64,000 nt of DNA from Setoptus koraiensis (Eukaryota; Arthropoda). The stretch lies in NCBI GenBank assembly GCA_048013815.1, contig CM106585.1, positions 21,886,001 through 21,950,000 of the forward strand. The letters run 5' to 3'. The notes beneath the pieces are model-generated. The model was not told the origin of the DNA, made no database searches, and saw only the letters and a list, made by a program, of their open reading frames with translations. A program made the position numbers and the translations under genes. Positions within the stretch are counted from its first letter, which is position 1, and each line of letters begins with the position of its first letter. This document shows positions 1-13,200 of this stretch, in pieces.

Positions 1-1780
1 TGATATTTTTCTGGCAAGTTATACTAGTACTATCAGGTTTGCTAACTGCGTCTCATCCGTATTGTCCGAGGGGTCATGGTGTTTTTTGTCGTTTATGGGA
101 GCCCCTTCTCTCTTCAGTTGAGCAACATTGAAAACAATAATAAAATGACTAAAATACATAAACAAACAAAACTGTATCCCAGTTTCTATATAATATGTAA
201 GCGGCCAGTGGAAACAGTAACAGTGTTTGTAACTGTGGTTTTCAAGGGATAATGTTGTAATGTCATAATAATTGTTGCAACATGTCCACAGTAGACTTTC
301 TGCATCTATACATTTATTGATTTTTGTTTGTTGTTTGTCTGTTTCTCGACTGCGATGTCTTAATTTGAATGTCGAAAACACACAGTACGTATCGCACTAC
401 GCAAAGTGCGTGATACTCCCAAAAAACATTCCAATGATAACTGACACACGCTGTACAGAGTGCGTTTTTGTCAATGGCTTTGCTGCTACCTTTTTTCTGA
501 ACCGCCAGGGCGGCGCTCGCATGATTTCATGCACGCTTAATTCGAGCCCAAATAAATAAACATTTATCGAGACACCCTGCCGTCGGCTGTGCGGCCCTTC
601 GTGCTCTCTGCGCCTCTGGCGGAGAAACAAAAAGCAGCTGAAAAGCCATTGGCAAAAGTGCACACAGTTCTCTAACAACAAACAGCCAGTAGGTGAGTTT
701 ATGTAGTTGTTGTTGTTTTTGTGAAAATCATTGCACGATACTGTAACAAGAACATTTGCTTGCAAGGTAACCTGACCGACTGTTTTAGGCAATTCTCTCT
801 AGACTCTAGAGTCTAGACTCACCTGTGAGGGTACAACTTGTATGTAAGCTTATTATATGGTGAAGTTTTAAAAACAAGTGCGACAATTCACTCAAAATTC
901 CACTCTTGTTTTCATGATATTCACCAGCGTAGTGAGACGATATTCCTAAATTAAAGAACGCTTGTCGCCTGTTTATTCTCATGACGAGCGCGCTAATTTG
1001 TACAACAAGAAAAAGACAAAATTGCAAAAAATGTTCGCCTGCCCCTTAACCAGCATACGGTGTGGTGAGCATTAATTTTGCAAAGTTGAGTAGACAAAAT
1101 CTCGAAGATGTAAGGAAACCAATTCGAAAAATTGTCGTCTAATATAGTCAGTTCTTGTCAGTCTTTGCTGTCTTCGTGTCATAGATCATCACCAAGAGAA
1201 TTGCCCGCCTACTGTCTTTTCCAGAGGCCTCAACACTGTCGATGCTCAGGAGTTCATACTTCCGTTCGCATAGTTTCCGGTGATCCAAACAAAAGCCAGC
1301 TTGCAACAAGAATATTTCGAGTGTCTGCTCAACACCATCACATGAGGGTGATTGCACGGAGGAAATCATCGATCAAGTCATGCAGTGTTTTCGATTTGCC
1401 CTCGACTGTCATCGGCAGCATCAGATGCGGACATCTAAAATCCAAGAAGCTCGGTGCTCATGAGCTCGATAGTAAAATATACAACCACTGCCATATGAAA
1501 CATAGATGCTAGCACCACATAGTTACCTACATGATGATATTTTCACTAACTCGATCCAAAAACTCAAAGGTTTGACTAGGGCTCGCAGTCTAAATATATT
1601 ACGACTCAAGATGGCATTCGAGTTTAAAAACGAAGAAACAAGGTATAGATGAAGTTTATTTGATTATCACAGACAATAGTAACTTAGAGAATTCGTTGAG
1701 TTGTCTCGACTAACTCATTTCCGCTTGATCGCATATACATTTTTGTTTCTTAGAGCTTAGGTATCATTTCTAATCCATTT
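1..1780. other. no gene recognised; downstream flank of navigator gene
   Basis: Only short unconvincing reading frames are present on either strand. On the minus strand an AATAAA (forward TTTATT at about 1655-1660) lies about 120 bp beyond the navigator stop and could be its polyadenylation signal. A perfect 20-bp palindrome centred on CTAGAG lies at 798-817. If the navigator gene continues to the usual AAA+ exons, this stretch would instead be intron. Confidence 0.5.
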
Positions 1781-4700
1781 TCACTTTAAATTAGGGGACA
1801 TCGAAGCCAAATGTCGAGGGGATAACCCAATGTCATCTAGATTCGAATATTCGTGGATGAGATCTGGTGTTTTACTATTTAATTTCAGCGATCCACTCGC
1901 GCTTCTTTCATGCTTTATTATGTCAAAATTAAATTCACCCATTGAGGTCTCCAATTGTTCTAATTGATGCGCTGCGCTAAGTGCCTCTAATCGGCTATCA
2001 GTCAACAAACGGTCCTTTTCTCTTAGTTGTCTTTCTAAATCTTCAATTTTCTTTTTTGCCAAGCAATATTGTTTCTCGAAATTTTGTCCATACGTCTTAT
2101 CGATTAAAGTTGTCGTAAGCTCATCTGAGCCGTTAGTTTTTATCTCTTTCATCCCGTCATTGGTAGTGCCATTTTTGCTACATGTATTAATTGTTTTGTT
2201 CATAGTTGACTGACCATTGTTAATAGAAGAGCCCATAGAGGAATGACCCCCAGTTAAATCGTCGGCATTCAGTGAATTCGACGATTGAACGCTAGTATCA
2301 CAAATGAGTATATCTTCTTGGCGTGACTCGGACGACGAGGATGACGTAGATATATCACTGGAATGTGAAGCTAATTCTGACGAGTTATTATTCTGTGGTT
2401 GATCCTTTTTCGTTTCTAAATTTGCGAAGTTGATCTCATCCATGTCCTGTGTCTTATCGCTATCTAAATGTTTGTCAAGAGTTGCACTGAGGCCATCGTC
2501 CAATTCATCTTCGTCATGATCTCTGCTCGTTGAATACAGTCTCTTATGCTGACTCTTGTACATTTGAACCTTTTGCTTCAGAGTATCAATTTCGTTGTCT
2601 TTTTTCTCAGTCAAAGTTGTCAATTGATGCAATCTGTTGTTGAGGGTGCTCAGCGATTGCTCAAATGCGGCCATCAATCCCGACTACCAAATAGAAAAAA
2701 TAAAACGTTATACGTTATAATAAATAATGTAACAAGAAAAGTTTTTTTTGTATCACTCACGACATAATAGACAGTCAATGAAAAGGTGGCATGATAGACT
2801 TACGTTGATGTTCAACTGATTCGACAGGGCCATATTTTTATCGCGCTCCATATCCAGCTCGCGCTGAAGTTTTCGCAGTTCATGCTGCAACTTAACCTCG
2901 GATATGTAAGCTGCCGACGATACTGTACATCGTGTTTGTTGTTGTTGGTCAATGGATGAATTGTTGTTGCTGCTGAAGTTGTTTGTTTGTTGTGCAACTG
3001 AGGCGAGTAAATTACTGGAGTAATGCCTGTTGAGCGAACTAAACTCAGAGGGTCCACTGGGTGAGAATGACGAATTAATATTGTTCGTATCCGAGTATAC
3101 ACTATTAGTTGTTTGTTGTTGCCCATTTACTGTTGCCGCCGGTGGCGAACTAGCTCGGCTAGAATTGCCTGATCTAGAGGCCGCTGAATTATGTTGTGAC
3201 GTGAGATGATGGTGCCTAATTAGCAAATTGTTAGTGAGAGCAGCAGATGTGGGCACCATTCTACCTGTTTGGGTCATGTCTAAGCAAGAGCCAGCCTTGA
3301 GAGAATTGGATCGACGAATTGCGGCAGCCAATGAAATACCCTGATAATTCGACGACGATTGTTGTGTCGAGAGAGTATCGTCGAATCGGTTGCCGGAATT
3401 ATAGGGAAATTGTTGAAAACAAGATTGTTGAACTGAGTAGCTACTGGCGGCCGATAACGAAGGCGACCTGGCTCTTCGGTAGAGAAAGTTTGTCGACGGC
3501 TGATTGGGTGTCAAATTGTTGCTGTTGTTGTTGTTGCTGGTAGTGATGGTTATTGGTGCTGTTGCAGATGCAGTGGTGACACTCTGATGCGACGACAATG
3601 ACGACGGAGAAGACGTGTGACTCTCCGATGACGAGCCCGATCCAGAGCTCTGAAACGGTGCCGGTTGTTGCGGGTTGTTGCCTTTGTAATGTCTAGTACT
3701 ATCGTACTGGCTGCTAGTGGACTTCGGAGGTGAACCCATAACGGCCGCGGCAAGATCATATCCACCCCCACCGACAACCGTGTTGGACGGGGCCGCTGCC
3801 AACATATATCCTGCTTTGCAATAGGTAGGCGATGGACCTCTATGTTGTTGTTGTTGGTGTTGTTGGTGGTGCTGTTTCTGTTGGTTGTTCATCAATTGAG
3901 AGTTATTAAGTCTGTTTTTGCCATAGTCCCAGTGAATCATTTGTGCTTGCTGCAGTGAGTCATTATGATGACTTTTGATTTGTTGTTGACCACTGACATA
4001 ATGAGATGCAGTTATTTGGTTGAGATGTAGTTGTTGTTGCTGCAAAGTAATGTGCTGGTAATGCGACTGTTGCTGGTGATTCTGCATTGCAGAGTAATCT
4101 GATGGTCGACAGCTATTACTACTGTACTCTGAGCAATTTTTTGAAGCAACATATTGCAGAGGATCATATTTGGAGTCTTGGCCAATGAATAAATTGTTGT
4201 TGTTGTTGTTATTCTGACTGTTGCATTGGATTTGAGTTGAGTTTGCTGACATATTTGAGTCGCAATAATTCAATTGGCTAGATGAGCCATTATTGTGGTT
4301 GCTCGATAATTGGCTGGAGTGTAAACTGGCCAAATTAATATTTAGACGCTGCTGTTGTTGTTGCTGTCGACTGTTGGTGTCTAAATCCGTTAATGTGGCC
4401 TCACTAGTATTGTTGTGATTTAAATACATTTGGTTGCCGTGACTAGCGATCGATGCCGCTAATTCTATTAATTGCTGATTGCTATTTTGCTGATGCTGTT
4501 TTATTTGCTTGTCGTGGGCGCCATTGTTAGCTGCATCGTTTGTATTATTTGTTGTTTGATTTGTCATAGCCAATGAGCTGACAAAATGAGTTGTTGCTAT
4601 GGTAGTTGGTTTATTGTATAGTTGTTGCTGGTGATGCAGCGACAAACAGTTGGCTTCTTTAGGCGACGAGATAGAGCTTATAGTAGACGACAGCTGACCG

Positions 4701-5601
4701 CGAACACTATTGTCAATCTTATTGTTATTGTTTGCTAAACTGCTAGATGTTGTTCCAATTGGCTTTGAATTAATATTGTGATTAGCTAGCGCCAATCGTG
4801 AATTTGGTGGCACTGAACAGCTAGCTAGAGAGCGTTGCTTTTGGGTGCCAGTGGGCAATTGGACTGTTTTGGTTCCTATATTTGTTGTCGTGATCCTATG
4901 AGTGTTGTTGGTCGAATGACAGCCAACGTTACATCATAACGTGGGCGATGAAATAAAATAATCAAAATGGGTTTGAGTCAATATTTGTGTGCTGCTTTGT
5001 TAGTGTGTTTGTCAAGTGGAACGTTAATTAATAGGGCGAATGATTATTTCTTTTCTTGATTATAGGATGCTCGGATCACCGGCAAATAATCCTTTTATTT
5101 AATCAATAAACACACACACACACATATTACTACTGATACTGGGAACTGGGCATAACTGGTTGTGTGTGCATGCTTCTAGTCTAGCGATCTGTTTTGCCTG
5201 TTTCGCTTGTTTGCAACACAAACCCAAACTGAAAGACTGAATCATTGCAATCTTGATATAATTGCCCTTGGAATGCAAGTGAGATATGCATATAAATATA
5301 TAGATAGATAAACTGGCAAGTGGCTATTGTTATGCTAATGGCAACAACAACACAACATCAGATAGGGTCTTGGCGAGCCGAACGAAATTGTGCATGTTAT
5401 GTAATATCAATGTTGACTCACTCTCGATAATGGTCTCGCTCGAAGCAAACGCAATGCATGCGTATCGGTAAACATTCGGTTGTTCGGTAAGCAACGGATA
5501 GCAGCAGCAGCAGCAACGTATGTATGGTAGCCATTGCATAGTCATAGTTACGATTGGTCACCCATAACTACGACAGCGACAACGACAACGATAACGACAA
5601 C

Positions 5602-5635
<34 letters not shown>

Positions 5636-6957
5636 ACGGCGGCCATAACAATAGTGGCAGCGTAACATTGATCGGCAGACAGTACGGCTCCGCCGTTCAT
5701 AGCGCACGCAAGCACGGGCATGGTGAGTACGCGAACGCCCCTAGAGACACACACACACTATTAGAGTAATGAAACACACACACACAAAGCCTGGTATTCA
5801 ATGCCGCTAGGGGACCCTAAACATCGGATGTCGTTTGCGAAATGTTGGTTCCAATTGCCGACTACAGAGGGCCTCGCTTCCGCTTGTAAAGCAATCTGAC
5901 ACTTGCTAGCAGCGGGCCGACAGTTAATGCCGTTGGAGCCTCAATTCTTGAGGCCGACACTAACTGTTTTCTCGCTGCATCGCACGAGCATTTCTCGGGA
6001 GCTAGTGCAGCTGAGAGCATGCGCAGCAGCAGCGGATACAGTGTGCCCATTATGTCGCTATGTGCCGCCAATTTATGGCCTCCGATTATCTGAGTCGGAT
6101 AGCTTTTGTGTGAGACAGCGGGCACACAGTACACAGTACATAGGAATGGGATGAGTCATCGTGAAATTAACCACCGACCACTTGCCAGACAGTTGGCGCG
6201 ATGACGTCATTGCCTGTGTCTGTTTGCACTATCTCAAACATTCAATTCACTATCACAGTGTTTGAGATTCCATAAGTCACCAGAAACAACAGCATCTAGC
6301 TCTTGTGCCACGAGTAATGCAAGTGAAGGAGTGATACAAGTGCCGAGTATCAAATAGCTAAAGCGCGATGCATTGCGCAACTAACAATGACGTTGTAAGT
6401 CAATCAATGTTTGTAAGTTGCGCAATATAAATAGATGCCATTAATCGCTCGCAATTAATGGTAATTAAGCGATTGTCAACTCACCTTGATAGGGCCACAA
6501 GTCCTGATATGGGCTGGGGTAGATTTGATCGCGAACACTTTGATCGGGTTGCGCTTATCTTGGCGCTACTGGGACGCCAAGCGCAACGCCGAGGTAACTG
6601 GCTTTGCATAATTGTTCCGCTTGTCTGTTGTTGTGGCGTCTCTGGCGTGTCCACTAAGCTACTTCGTGCATCCTTGATTGGTTGTTGTTGAGCCTGATGC
6701 TGTTGAGTTTGATGCTGTTGGGCTTGATGTTGTTGGGCTTGATGTTGTTGGGCTTGATGTTGTTGGGCTTGATGTTGTTGAGCGCCCAATTGAAACAATT
6801 TGCTCTTGCTTTTCATCGATGCTTGCTTGATCTTATCGTTGGCTCGATTTGCCTCTATCAGTTGTTGTTTTTTATGTTGAGCAAAGTTGCCTTTGTTGTT
6901 GTTGTTGTTGTTGCTGTTGCTGCTGCTATCTTTGTAGATGCTCTTTAGCAATGTCAT
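1781..6957 (-). CDS. neuron navigator (sickie/NAV2-NAV3-like), N-terminal and coiled-coil part
   Basis: Neuron navigators are microtubule plus-end and actin-linked proteins that guide axons and cell migration. Three exons join in frame: 6957-6485, 4895-2804 and 2683-1781, giving 1155 residues; donors are GTGAGT and GTAAGT. The first junction is inferred: acceptor CTCATAG keeps frame but has a weak pyrimidine tract. The first two exons encode a low-complexity Gln/Asn/Ser-rich region including an HQAQQ repeat. Family signatures come late: a coiled coil with LQHELRKLQRELDMERDKN, continuing across the last intron into AAFEQSLSTLNNRLHQLT, and then DSRLEALSAAHQLEQL; both resemble vertebrate NAV (AAFEQSL, DIRLEALSSAHQLDQL). 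The ATG at 6957 is the first Met of the exon. NAV proteins end in an AAA+ domain, which is absent here. Either the stop at 1781-1783 is real (an AATAAA follows) or the gene splices onward (AAA|GTGAAA overlaps the stop) to exons beyond the left edge. Confidence 0.8.
4896..6484 (-). other. large intron of the navigator gene (inferred)
   Basis: About 1.6 kb between the proposed first and second coding exons. It holds (AC)n tracts near 5110 and 5770, an imperfect CAA/CGA repeat at about 5575-5637, and a relatively GC-rich stretch at 5640-6130. The open frames over the trinucleotide repeat (poly-Asn on plus, poly-Val on minus) are consequences of the repeat. An alternative promoter in the GC-rich part is possible but not shown. 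Confidence 0.5.
6686..6775 (-). repeat. coding minisatellite, six 15-bp units
   Basis: Six tandem 15-bp units, the last four identical, encode repeats of His-Gln-Ala-Gln-Gln in the navigator first coding exon. The 15-bp unit preserves frame, so copy-number change alters protein length without a frameshift. Confidence 0.9.
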
Positions 6958-9433
6958 GTTTATGATCGTTTCGTTTCAGTAATAGGCTAATTATACTGCC
7001 ACAATCACTCAAATGTATTAATAGACAATTGACAAGTTTCAAATGTCCCAGCAAAAGTCTGTTTTGTTTATCTTGTTTTCACGCGTCCTATCTACATATC
7101 GACGTATCTCCTCCACTGGCTGTCGGGCCGCCAGGGCTATCAGGTTGTTTGTTGGCTGATGCGTGTCGCCCAATACTTTGCATCTACTTTGTCTACTATG
7201 TGCTCAATTAATGCAAATGTTTCCTGTGCCACCTTTGAGATGCTTTCAGTTAAATATTCGATGATCGTTGAATTAAGACCGTGACTCATATTGCACACAC
7301 ACACACACACACTATAATATCATATATCACATAAATCACAAATGGCGGCTAGCTGATAATTGTAATTGTAGAATGGCAAACATATAAAACTATCAACTTT
7401 GTTTATGACTCACAATGTCTGTAGCTGTTTCGTCGCCATCTAGACAGAATGGAGACCTTCGACAAGAGTTCGAGTTGCTAAAGTTGACAATTGTATCTGT
7501 CCATGTCTATGCTTCTATTGTGTGGCCAAACCAAAAGACAACACCGACAACAATCTTGATACTCTGAATACTCTGACAAAACTTTCACAATGATACCAGT
7601 GTGAGCATGCTCAATGGCCACCTTCATGGTAGCTGAGGCGCATGAGCGGTGGGCGCGGGAGCATTGGCGGTAAAGCACTGGATAATCCAGTGACCGGATA
7701 AAACATGCCGGACTCACTGTGGTCAGAGCGACATTTGCGGTGCAATTATTTGCTTATTATATTTGTTGTTATTATCTGATCGAGCTGCTTGTTGTCTTGC
7801 CGATAACAGTATCAATTTAATCATACTATTGTAGCATGACATGTTTGCGATTAATGTTGGCAAGTCTTTCATGTGTTCACAACTGTTATGATAAACAGCA
7901 ACAGCAATGACAAAGAAATGACATTCGTCAATACAACGACACAACATAATGACCACCTTGTTGTCACCCGCATCTAGACTTGCATCGATGATTACACAAT
8001 TCTAGCTAGACGAGACACGGTCTGGCTCGTTTCATCAGTGTACACTCGACAGAAAGTATAAATGATATTTCATCAAATATAATTTCATCGATGGTATATT
8101 TCATTTACAGTATGCATGCCGAAACTTATCTCCCTATAGGTGGCCCTCTTTATATTGGAGCCCCAATAATTGTATTTCTTCTTTGAGATTCACCTTTTTC
8201 CTGCAGCTCGGATGATGCTAATGCCTCGAATGTCCAATTCAAAACACGATGGTTGTTGTCTTGCTGTTGGCAGGATGAGTAGGCCGTTGCGTGAAACAAT
8301 TCCATCTCTGATCGTAGTTGTTTACTTTTGACGTAAACAAAGAATAGTTTCTGCTCATGTTTGCAACGGCAGTAGCATATCTACATAAAACAACGCCAGT
8401 CTCTGGTTTGGGTAAACAAATTGTCAACAGTAATATCTAGGTCACAATGCACTCAATCCTTTCAGCCGACCTGACTCAATACATATAAATGGCATATACA
8501 TGTATATGTACATATTCAACATTTGATTTAATCGGCTGCTCAATTTCCCAAACTCAATCGATGTCACTTGTGTGCTGTTTAAATGACTATTCTTACAACG
8601 AGATCCCATGATGAAAAATGAGCTACAACAACTGATACATTTAATATCTGATTATATTATCTGATGAGCTTGGGGCGCCCGGAGAGGAGCAGTTCAAGCG
8701 GAAAGTTGCTACCATGTTGCATGACGCTGAATGCTAATCAAGCCGCTAAAATGATAAATGACAAATTTTTATTGTTGAAACAGACTGTATGGATTGAATC
8801 ATATCTTGACTATTCATTCTAATACTCACAATACCTTGTCAGTTATATCTTATGTGATTCGCGTCGGACCTTCTTCAATGTGGCTCGATCAACAAGACTA
8901 GCTAGGCAATTTTTGTTTCAGATTCGTTTCGATCGTTTCAAGCATTTTTCATTTCCAAAGTTAGCTTCAAATCCAACAAACATTGTGGGTGACGCTTTTG
9001 CTCGCTATTGTTTTTATAAATTTACATTTAAATTTTAAGTTTACATCTTTTCTGATATGATTATTGGCGAGACTAAACAGAAGACCTGAAAAATAGCATC
9101 CTATCTCATATTGATGAATAAATTTATCTCCAGCACTAGTATGAAATGTACAACCATGAAATACTCGTTCTACGATATGTCCGTTCTATGAACCGTACGC
9201 CGGAGAATTGTAGGAAAATGAAATGCTATTTGATGAAACGATCCTATCCCCAAGACATTCTCTCGAATGTCCGATCTCACTATTTCTATTGAACATCAAC
9301 AAAAATTGTGGACTGCACAGTAGCTGAAACAATACATCTCATAAATTTGTTGTATCCTACAATCTAGATTGTGGAACGAATAGCGCACTGTCATTGATCG
9401 ATCATTTTGATCACACAATGTCCGATACTGATC

Positions 9434-9769
9434 TCAATAATTATATATTGAGTGGAACATACGCACCTTCGTTCGCTCTTCTCTGCCAAGAAACTTGTAT
9501 TTAAAGGCGACATCCTTATCATAGAGTTTCATTGCCGTTAAGAAATAGGAAATTTCAATCACATTATCATACAATGTTGCTAAGTATCCAATCTTGAGAC
9601 ACACAAGACAAATCATTTTATCCGTGTAAAAGTTGCTTGCACTGATAGGTGACTGAGTCGTTACCGTGCAGAAAGAAAAATTTCTATTGTACCGAAATTT
9701 GACATATATGTAGAAGATGAGTTGAAGAAGAAAGAGAGTGAAAACTTGATTTCGATGAATTCTTTTCAT
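9434..9769 (-). CDS. possible first exon with N-terminal hydrophobic segment (doubtful)
   Basis: An ATG-initiated frame of up to 111 codons. It opens with MKRIHRNQVFTLFLLQL, a basic start followed by a hydrophobic stretch that could be a signal anchor. Near its end an AAG|GTGCGT donor-like site would stop the exon after residues GREERTK. No family is recognised and no partner exon was identified. It may be a chance frame in AT-rich DNA. Confidence 0.18.
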   Translation of the reverse strand: MKRIHRNQVFTLFLLQLIFYIYVKFRYNRNFSFCTVTTQSPISASNFYTDKMICLVCLKIGYLATLYDNVIEISYFLTAMKLYDKDVAFKYKFLGREERTKVRMFHSIYNY

Positions 9770-9878
9770 CTGCTATATGTTAGCAAGACAATAATAAGTT
9801 GATATCCCATTTATTTGTCGCGTATCTGACGTGAAATTATTGCAATGCTGATGTGATGATAATCAAATACATTTGTAT

Positions 9879-10133
9879 TGTATGCATAGTATAATACATA
9901 CGAAAAATTGCAAAACGCAATGTGATGAAATTTTGCTGCATGAAAAATACTTATGCGAAGAAGCCAAAATTTTATCTCTAGTGTGTTTAGTCGCGCACTC
10001 TCGATGCATTGATAAAGCAAATTTGTACCATATACAAATTGAGGCCGACTTTATGAAAAAGTTCTGCCATAATGCAAAAGTGACTGAACTGATTTATGAT
10101 CACATTCAGTGCAAACTTATTGATAACGAGTAG
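9879..10133 (+). CDS. Cys-rich orphan frame, possibly a terminal exon (doubtful)
   Basis: About 80 codons ending in TAG at 10131-10133, with eight cysteines spread along its length (KNCKTQC, KYLCEEA, LVCLVA, SRCIDK, KFCHNA, IQCKLI). Regularly spaced Cys in a Leu/Glu/Lys-rich background resembles disulfide-rich helical domains of secreted invertebrate proteins. There is no convincing ATG or signal peptide, so it would need an upstream exon that I could not find. The family is not recognised. Confidence 0.28.
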   Translation, partial: CMHSIIHTKNCKTQCDEILLHEKYLCEEAKILSLVCLVAHSRCIDKANLYHIQIEADFMKKFCHNAKVTELIYDHIQCKLIDNE

Positions 10134-10281
10134 TTTCTTGTGACAGAGAAAACGCGCGACTCGGAGTTGTTATCCTAGCGAACTGTAAGTTTTGATGATT
10201 GCTTGTAAATCGTTTAATGATAACAGTAGTAATGCTAACATAGAGATCAGAGACCTATTGATATCACAGTAATGATTATAT

Positions 10282-13200
10282 TCAAGTGAACAACGAAAAA
10301 GTTGTTGTTTGTTGGTCAAATATGTACATGATAATAATTGCGTAGACTAGATGAATGGCAAAATAATACGAATAACGGTGGTGGCTTGAATGAAACAACG
10401 ATGAGGGCCCACTGGCACTAGTTTCAAAGACGGTGCGACACAATTTGAAATGAGTGGATATTTTCTCTGTTCCGTGACGAGTTGCCTTCCTTACATGACC
10501 AAACGTTATTAAATTGTTCACTTCTATTTGTAGTTGATGCGCCTTCTGTCCATAGAAATGTATGGTCATTTGAACGCATTCGCCATCGGCCACCAATTTA
10601 GTTGCTTTCAATTCTGGCACTATTAACCAATCGGCTGCGCCCAATAACGATCGCATTTGTTCAATGAATTTAGCCACAGTAAATGATGGATTGCGCCTAA
10701 TAACAACATTACTCAATAGGTGTATATCGGGAAAAATGTTTGCGCACGCCAATTTGACATTTGGTGCTCTATTGTCGAATATTATAAGCGATCTACCCAT
10801 TATAGAGTAATTGCCCACCAATGGCAGATTAGAATCGCTAAACATTTGTCTATTGTTTGGACCCAATGTTAGATAACCATGCCTGAGACCTAGATCGCCC
10901 ATCGCACAGGTGAGCGGTTCTTTAATGGTGCACTTGTTTTTGTACAAATCCGATTTGTCTTGCGCCAAATAAGGATTCCATTTAAAGCCTGACGCAATAC
11001 AACGAACATTGTCCACCGAGTTATAGGCATCGGCGCCCACTTGATTCACGTATATGGCCCAATTGTGATTGTAACTAATATGAAATTCGCCGGCGCCATT
11101 GTTGTGCGTTCTCAAATCTAATTGTATCCATGTGTCACTTAAACTGCCATCCTTGTGTTCCAATTGTCTAAATCTAACATAGCCAGCAACATTGGAACGT
11201 GGATCGTCAAATGACGCCACTCCAACTATTTCGCGCGTTTCGTGTCTATCATAATCGAGCTCAATGTTACCACAAACCCAACGAAAATTTGTCGCTCTCG
11301 TACGCAACACCATTGAGCGACCAATGATCGATTTAGGAGCAAACAGGGGCAAATTGGCGTCACTATAGTGCCTTGTAACACTACCGGTGGCCTCTATTAG
11401 GCCATGTTTCTTGCTCAGGTCACCCACTTTGAATTGATCAGATGTTTGCAGTGGGCCAAAATGGGCAGTTGGCGGCAGTCTGAAGTTGTTCTCCTGATCG
11501 TATGGGTCATAGAGGTCGTAAACGGAATCATTTGAGCAGGGAAACTCTTTGTCTTCCATACTCCAAGCATCATGAATGCCATAATGTTCCACATTGCCCT
11601 CTAAACCATTTAGATCCATTTGAATCTGAGTGGCCATCTTGGCCGATTCTTGACGAAACGTTACACTGCCTTGAACTGCAGACGGAATACTCGGGCCGGA
11701 GTTCCATAGTTTAATTGATGCCTTCAGTGGATGCGATGCCTTAATAGTGGTACATGCCAAACGGTTGCCACGTTGGGTGGGCGACTTTTCATCGTAAACC
11801 ACTACCGAGCGACCAATGACGGAGTAATGTTTGCTCAATGGAAGAAACATGTCATGATAATATAAGACACTTCTGTTGCTGTAATCGCTAGTTAGCATCA
11901 CCTTCTCATTGGACTTGCCGGCCAGGTCGCCTACACGACAGCGAAGCTCGGGCCCAGAGCGACATTGTCTAGAGTATTGGTCAGGATTGAGATTGGCGGC
12001 TGCCTGAAACGGGTCATAAATGTCACTAACACTTTCGCATCTGCTACTCCAATTGTAAAAATCGGCGAGGGCCGGTTTAAGATGTAATTGCCAATTGTGA
12101 TCAAAACTGTCACCAGCCACTGTCTCGTCCACATTATGCAATTCAACTAGCACACTTGTTTCTGCCTCCGAATCTTCGCTCAATTGTCGAAATGTTATTC
12201 GGCCCACAATTGGATAGTAGAAGGTGGCTACAGCCGTTTTAACACTGTCTTCAAAATAGTCAATATTAGCACATAGCCACGTGTCACCGTTGTTCTTGCG
12301 TAACGCCAACGATCTACCAATAATGGAATTTCGGCCGAATAAAGGCAAATTCAAGTCTGTCCACTTGCCAGCATAGTGATCCTCGTACTCTGACTCCATC
12401 AAAACCAAGTGGCCATGTTTCAGGTCCAGACTGCCCACTTCGAAATTTTCCAAGCTTTTGAGTCGTCCGATGGTGCTCATCTCAACAGTTTTATTATTGG
12501 CTGTCGAGTCCACATGACTATTCACTTTGTACGGATTGAATACTTTGCCTAAATTTGAGCAATTTTCACTCTGATTAATCCCGCTCAGTCCGCTTGGTAA
12601 CTCGTGTATTCTGAAATTTTTCACATTACCTTCTAGGTTATGTATGTCGTAAGAGATGTAGGTGGGCTCACTGAAATGGCGCTGACTAAATCTCATCCAG
12701 CCAGAGACACCCTCACTTTGAATGGTGGCCTCAACTTGACGCGTCTTGAATGGCACAATTTGGGCACAACTTACAATGTTTTTGCTGTTTGTCGTCTTGT
12801 TGCCGGAAGCGGCAGGCAGTGTCGAACCTTGCTCAAATATAGCCAAGAACAGTGACCGAGATCCCTCCAAGGCGGATATGGGCAAGTTTTTGTCTATCAC
12901 TGTGGATCTGGTATTTTTACCTACTCCGGCAATATTGATTAATCCGTGCTTCTTAGTGAAATCGCCCATACGGCAGTTGTTGTGCGAATCGCGCTTACAA
13001 TCTTGATCCTCGCCCACATTATTAGGGTCAAACAATACCTGAAGGTAACGACATTCCGATTCGTGACGTCTCTCATCCAATATGTCGCTAGCCAGTATTT
13101 TCCATTCGTGTCGTGTGCTAAGCTTCGATTTTATGTGATACAAGTCGCTGCTTATCAATGTTAAACCTTCTTGGTTGCCACGAAATACAACACGACCACC

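Larger units (their letters stand above)
6958..10281. other. intergenic stretch, no firm gene
   Basis: Contains an (AC)n microsatellite at about 7293-7312 and AT-rich unique sequence. Two weak candidate exons, at 9434-9769 (minus) and about 9873-10133 (plus), are listed separately. Nothing else could be supported. Confidence 0.5.

Noticed and set aside
5548-5769. Poly-Asn (plus) and poly-Val (minus) frames
   Set aside because: Both are produced by an imperfect CAA/CGA microsatellite inside the navigator intron; no splice-supported coding context.
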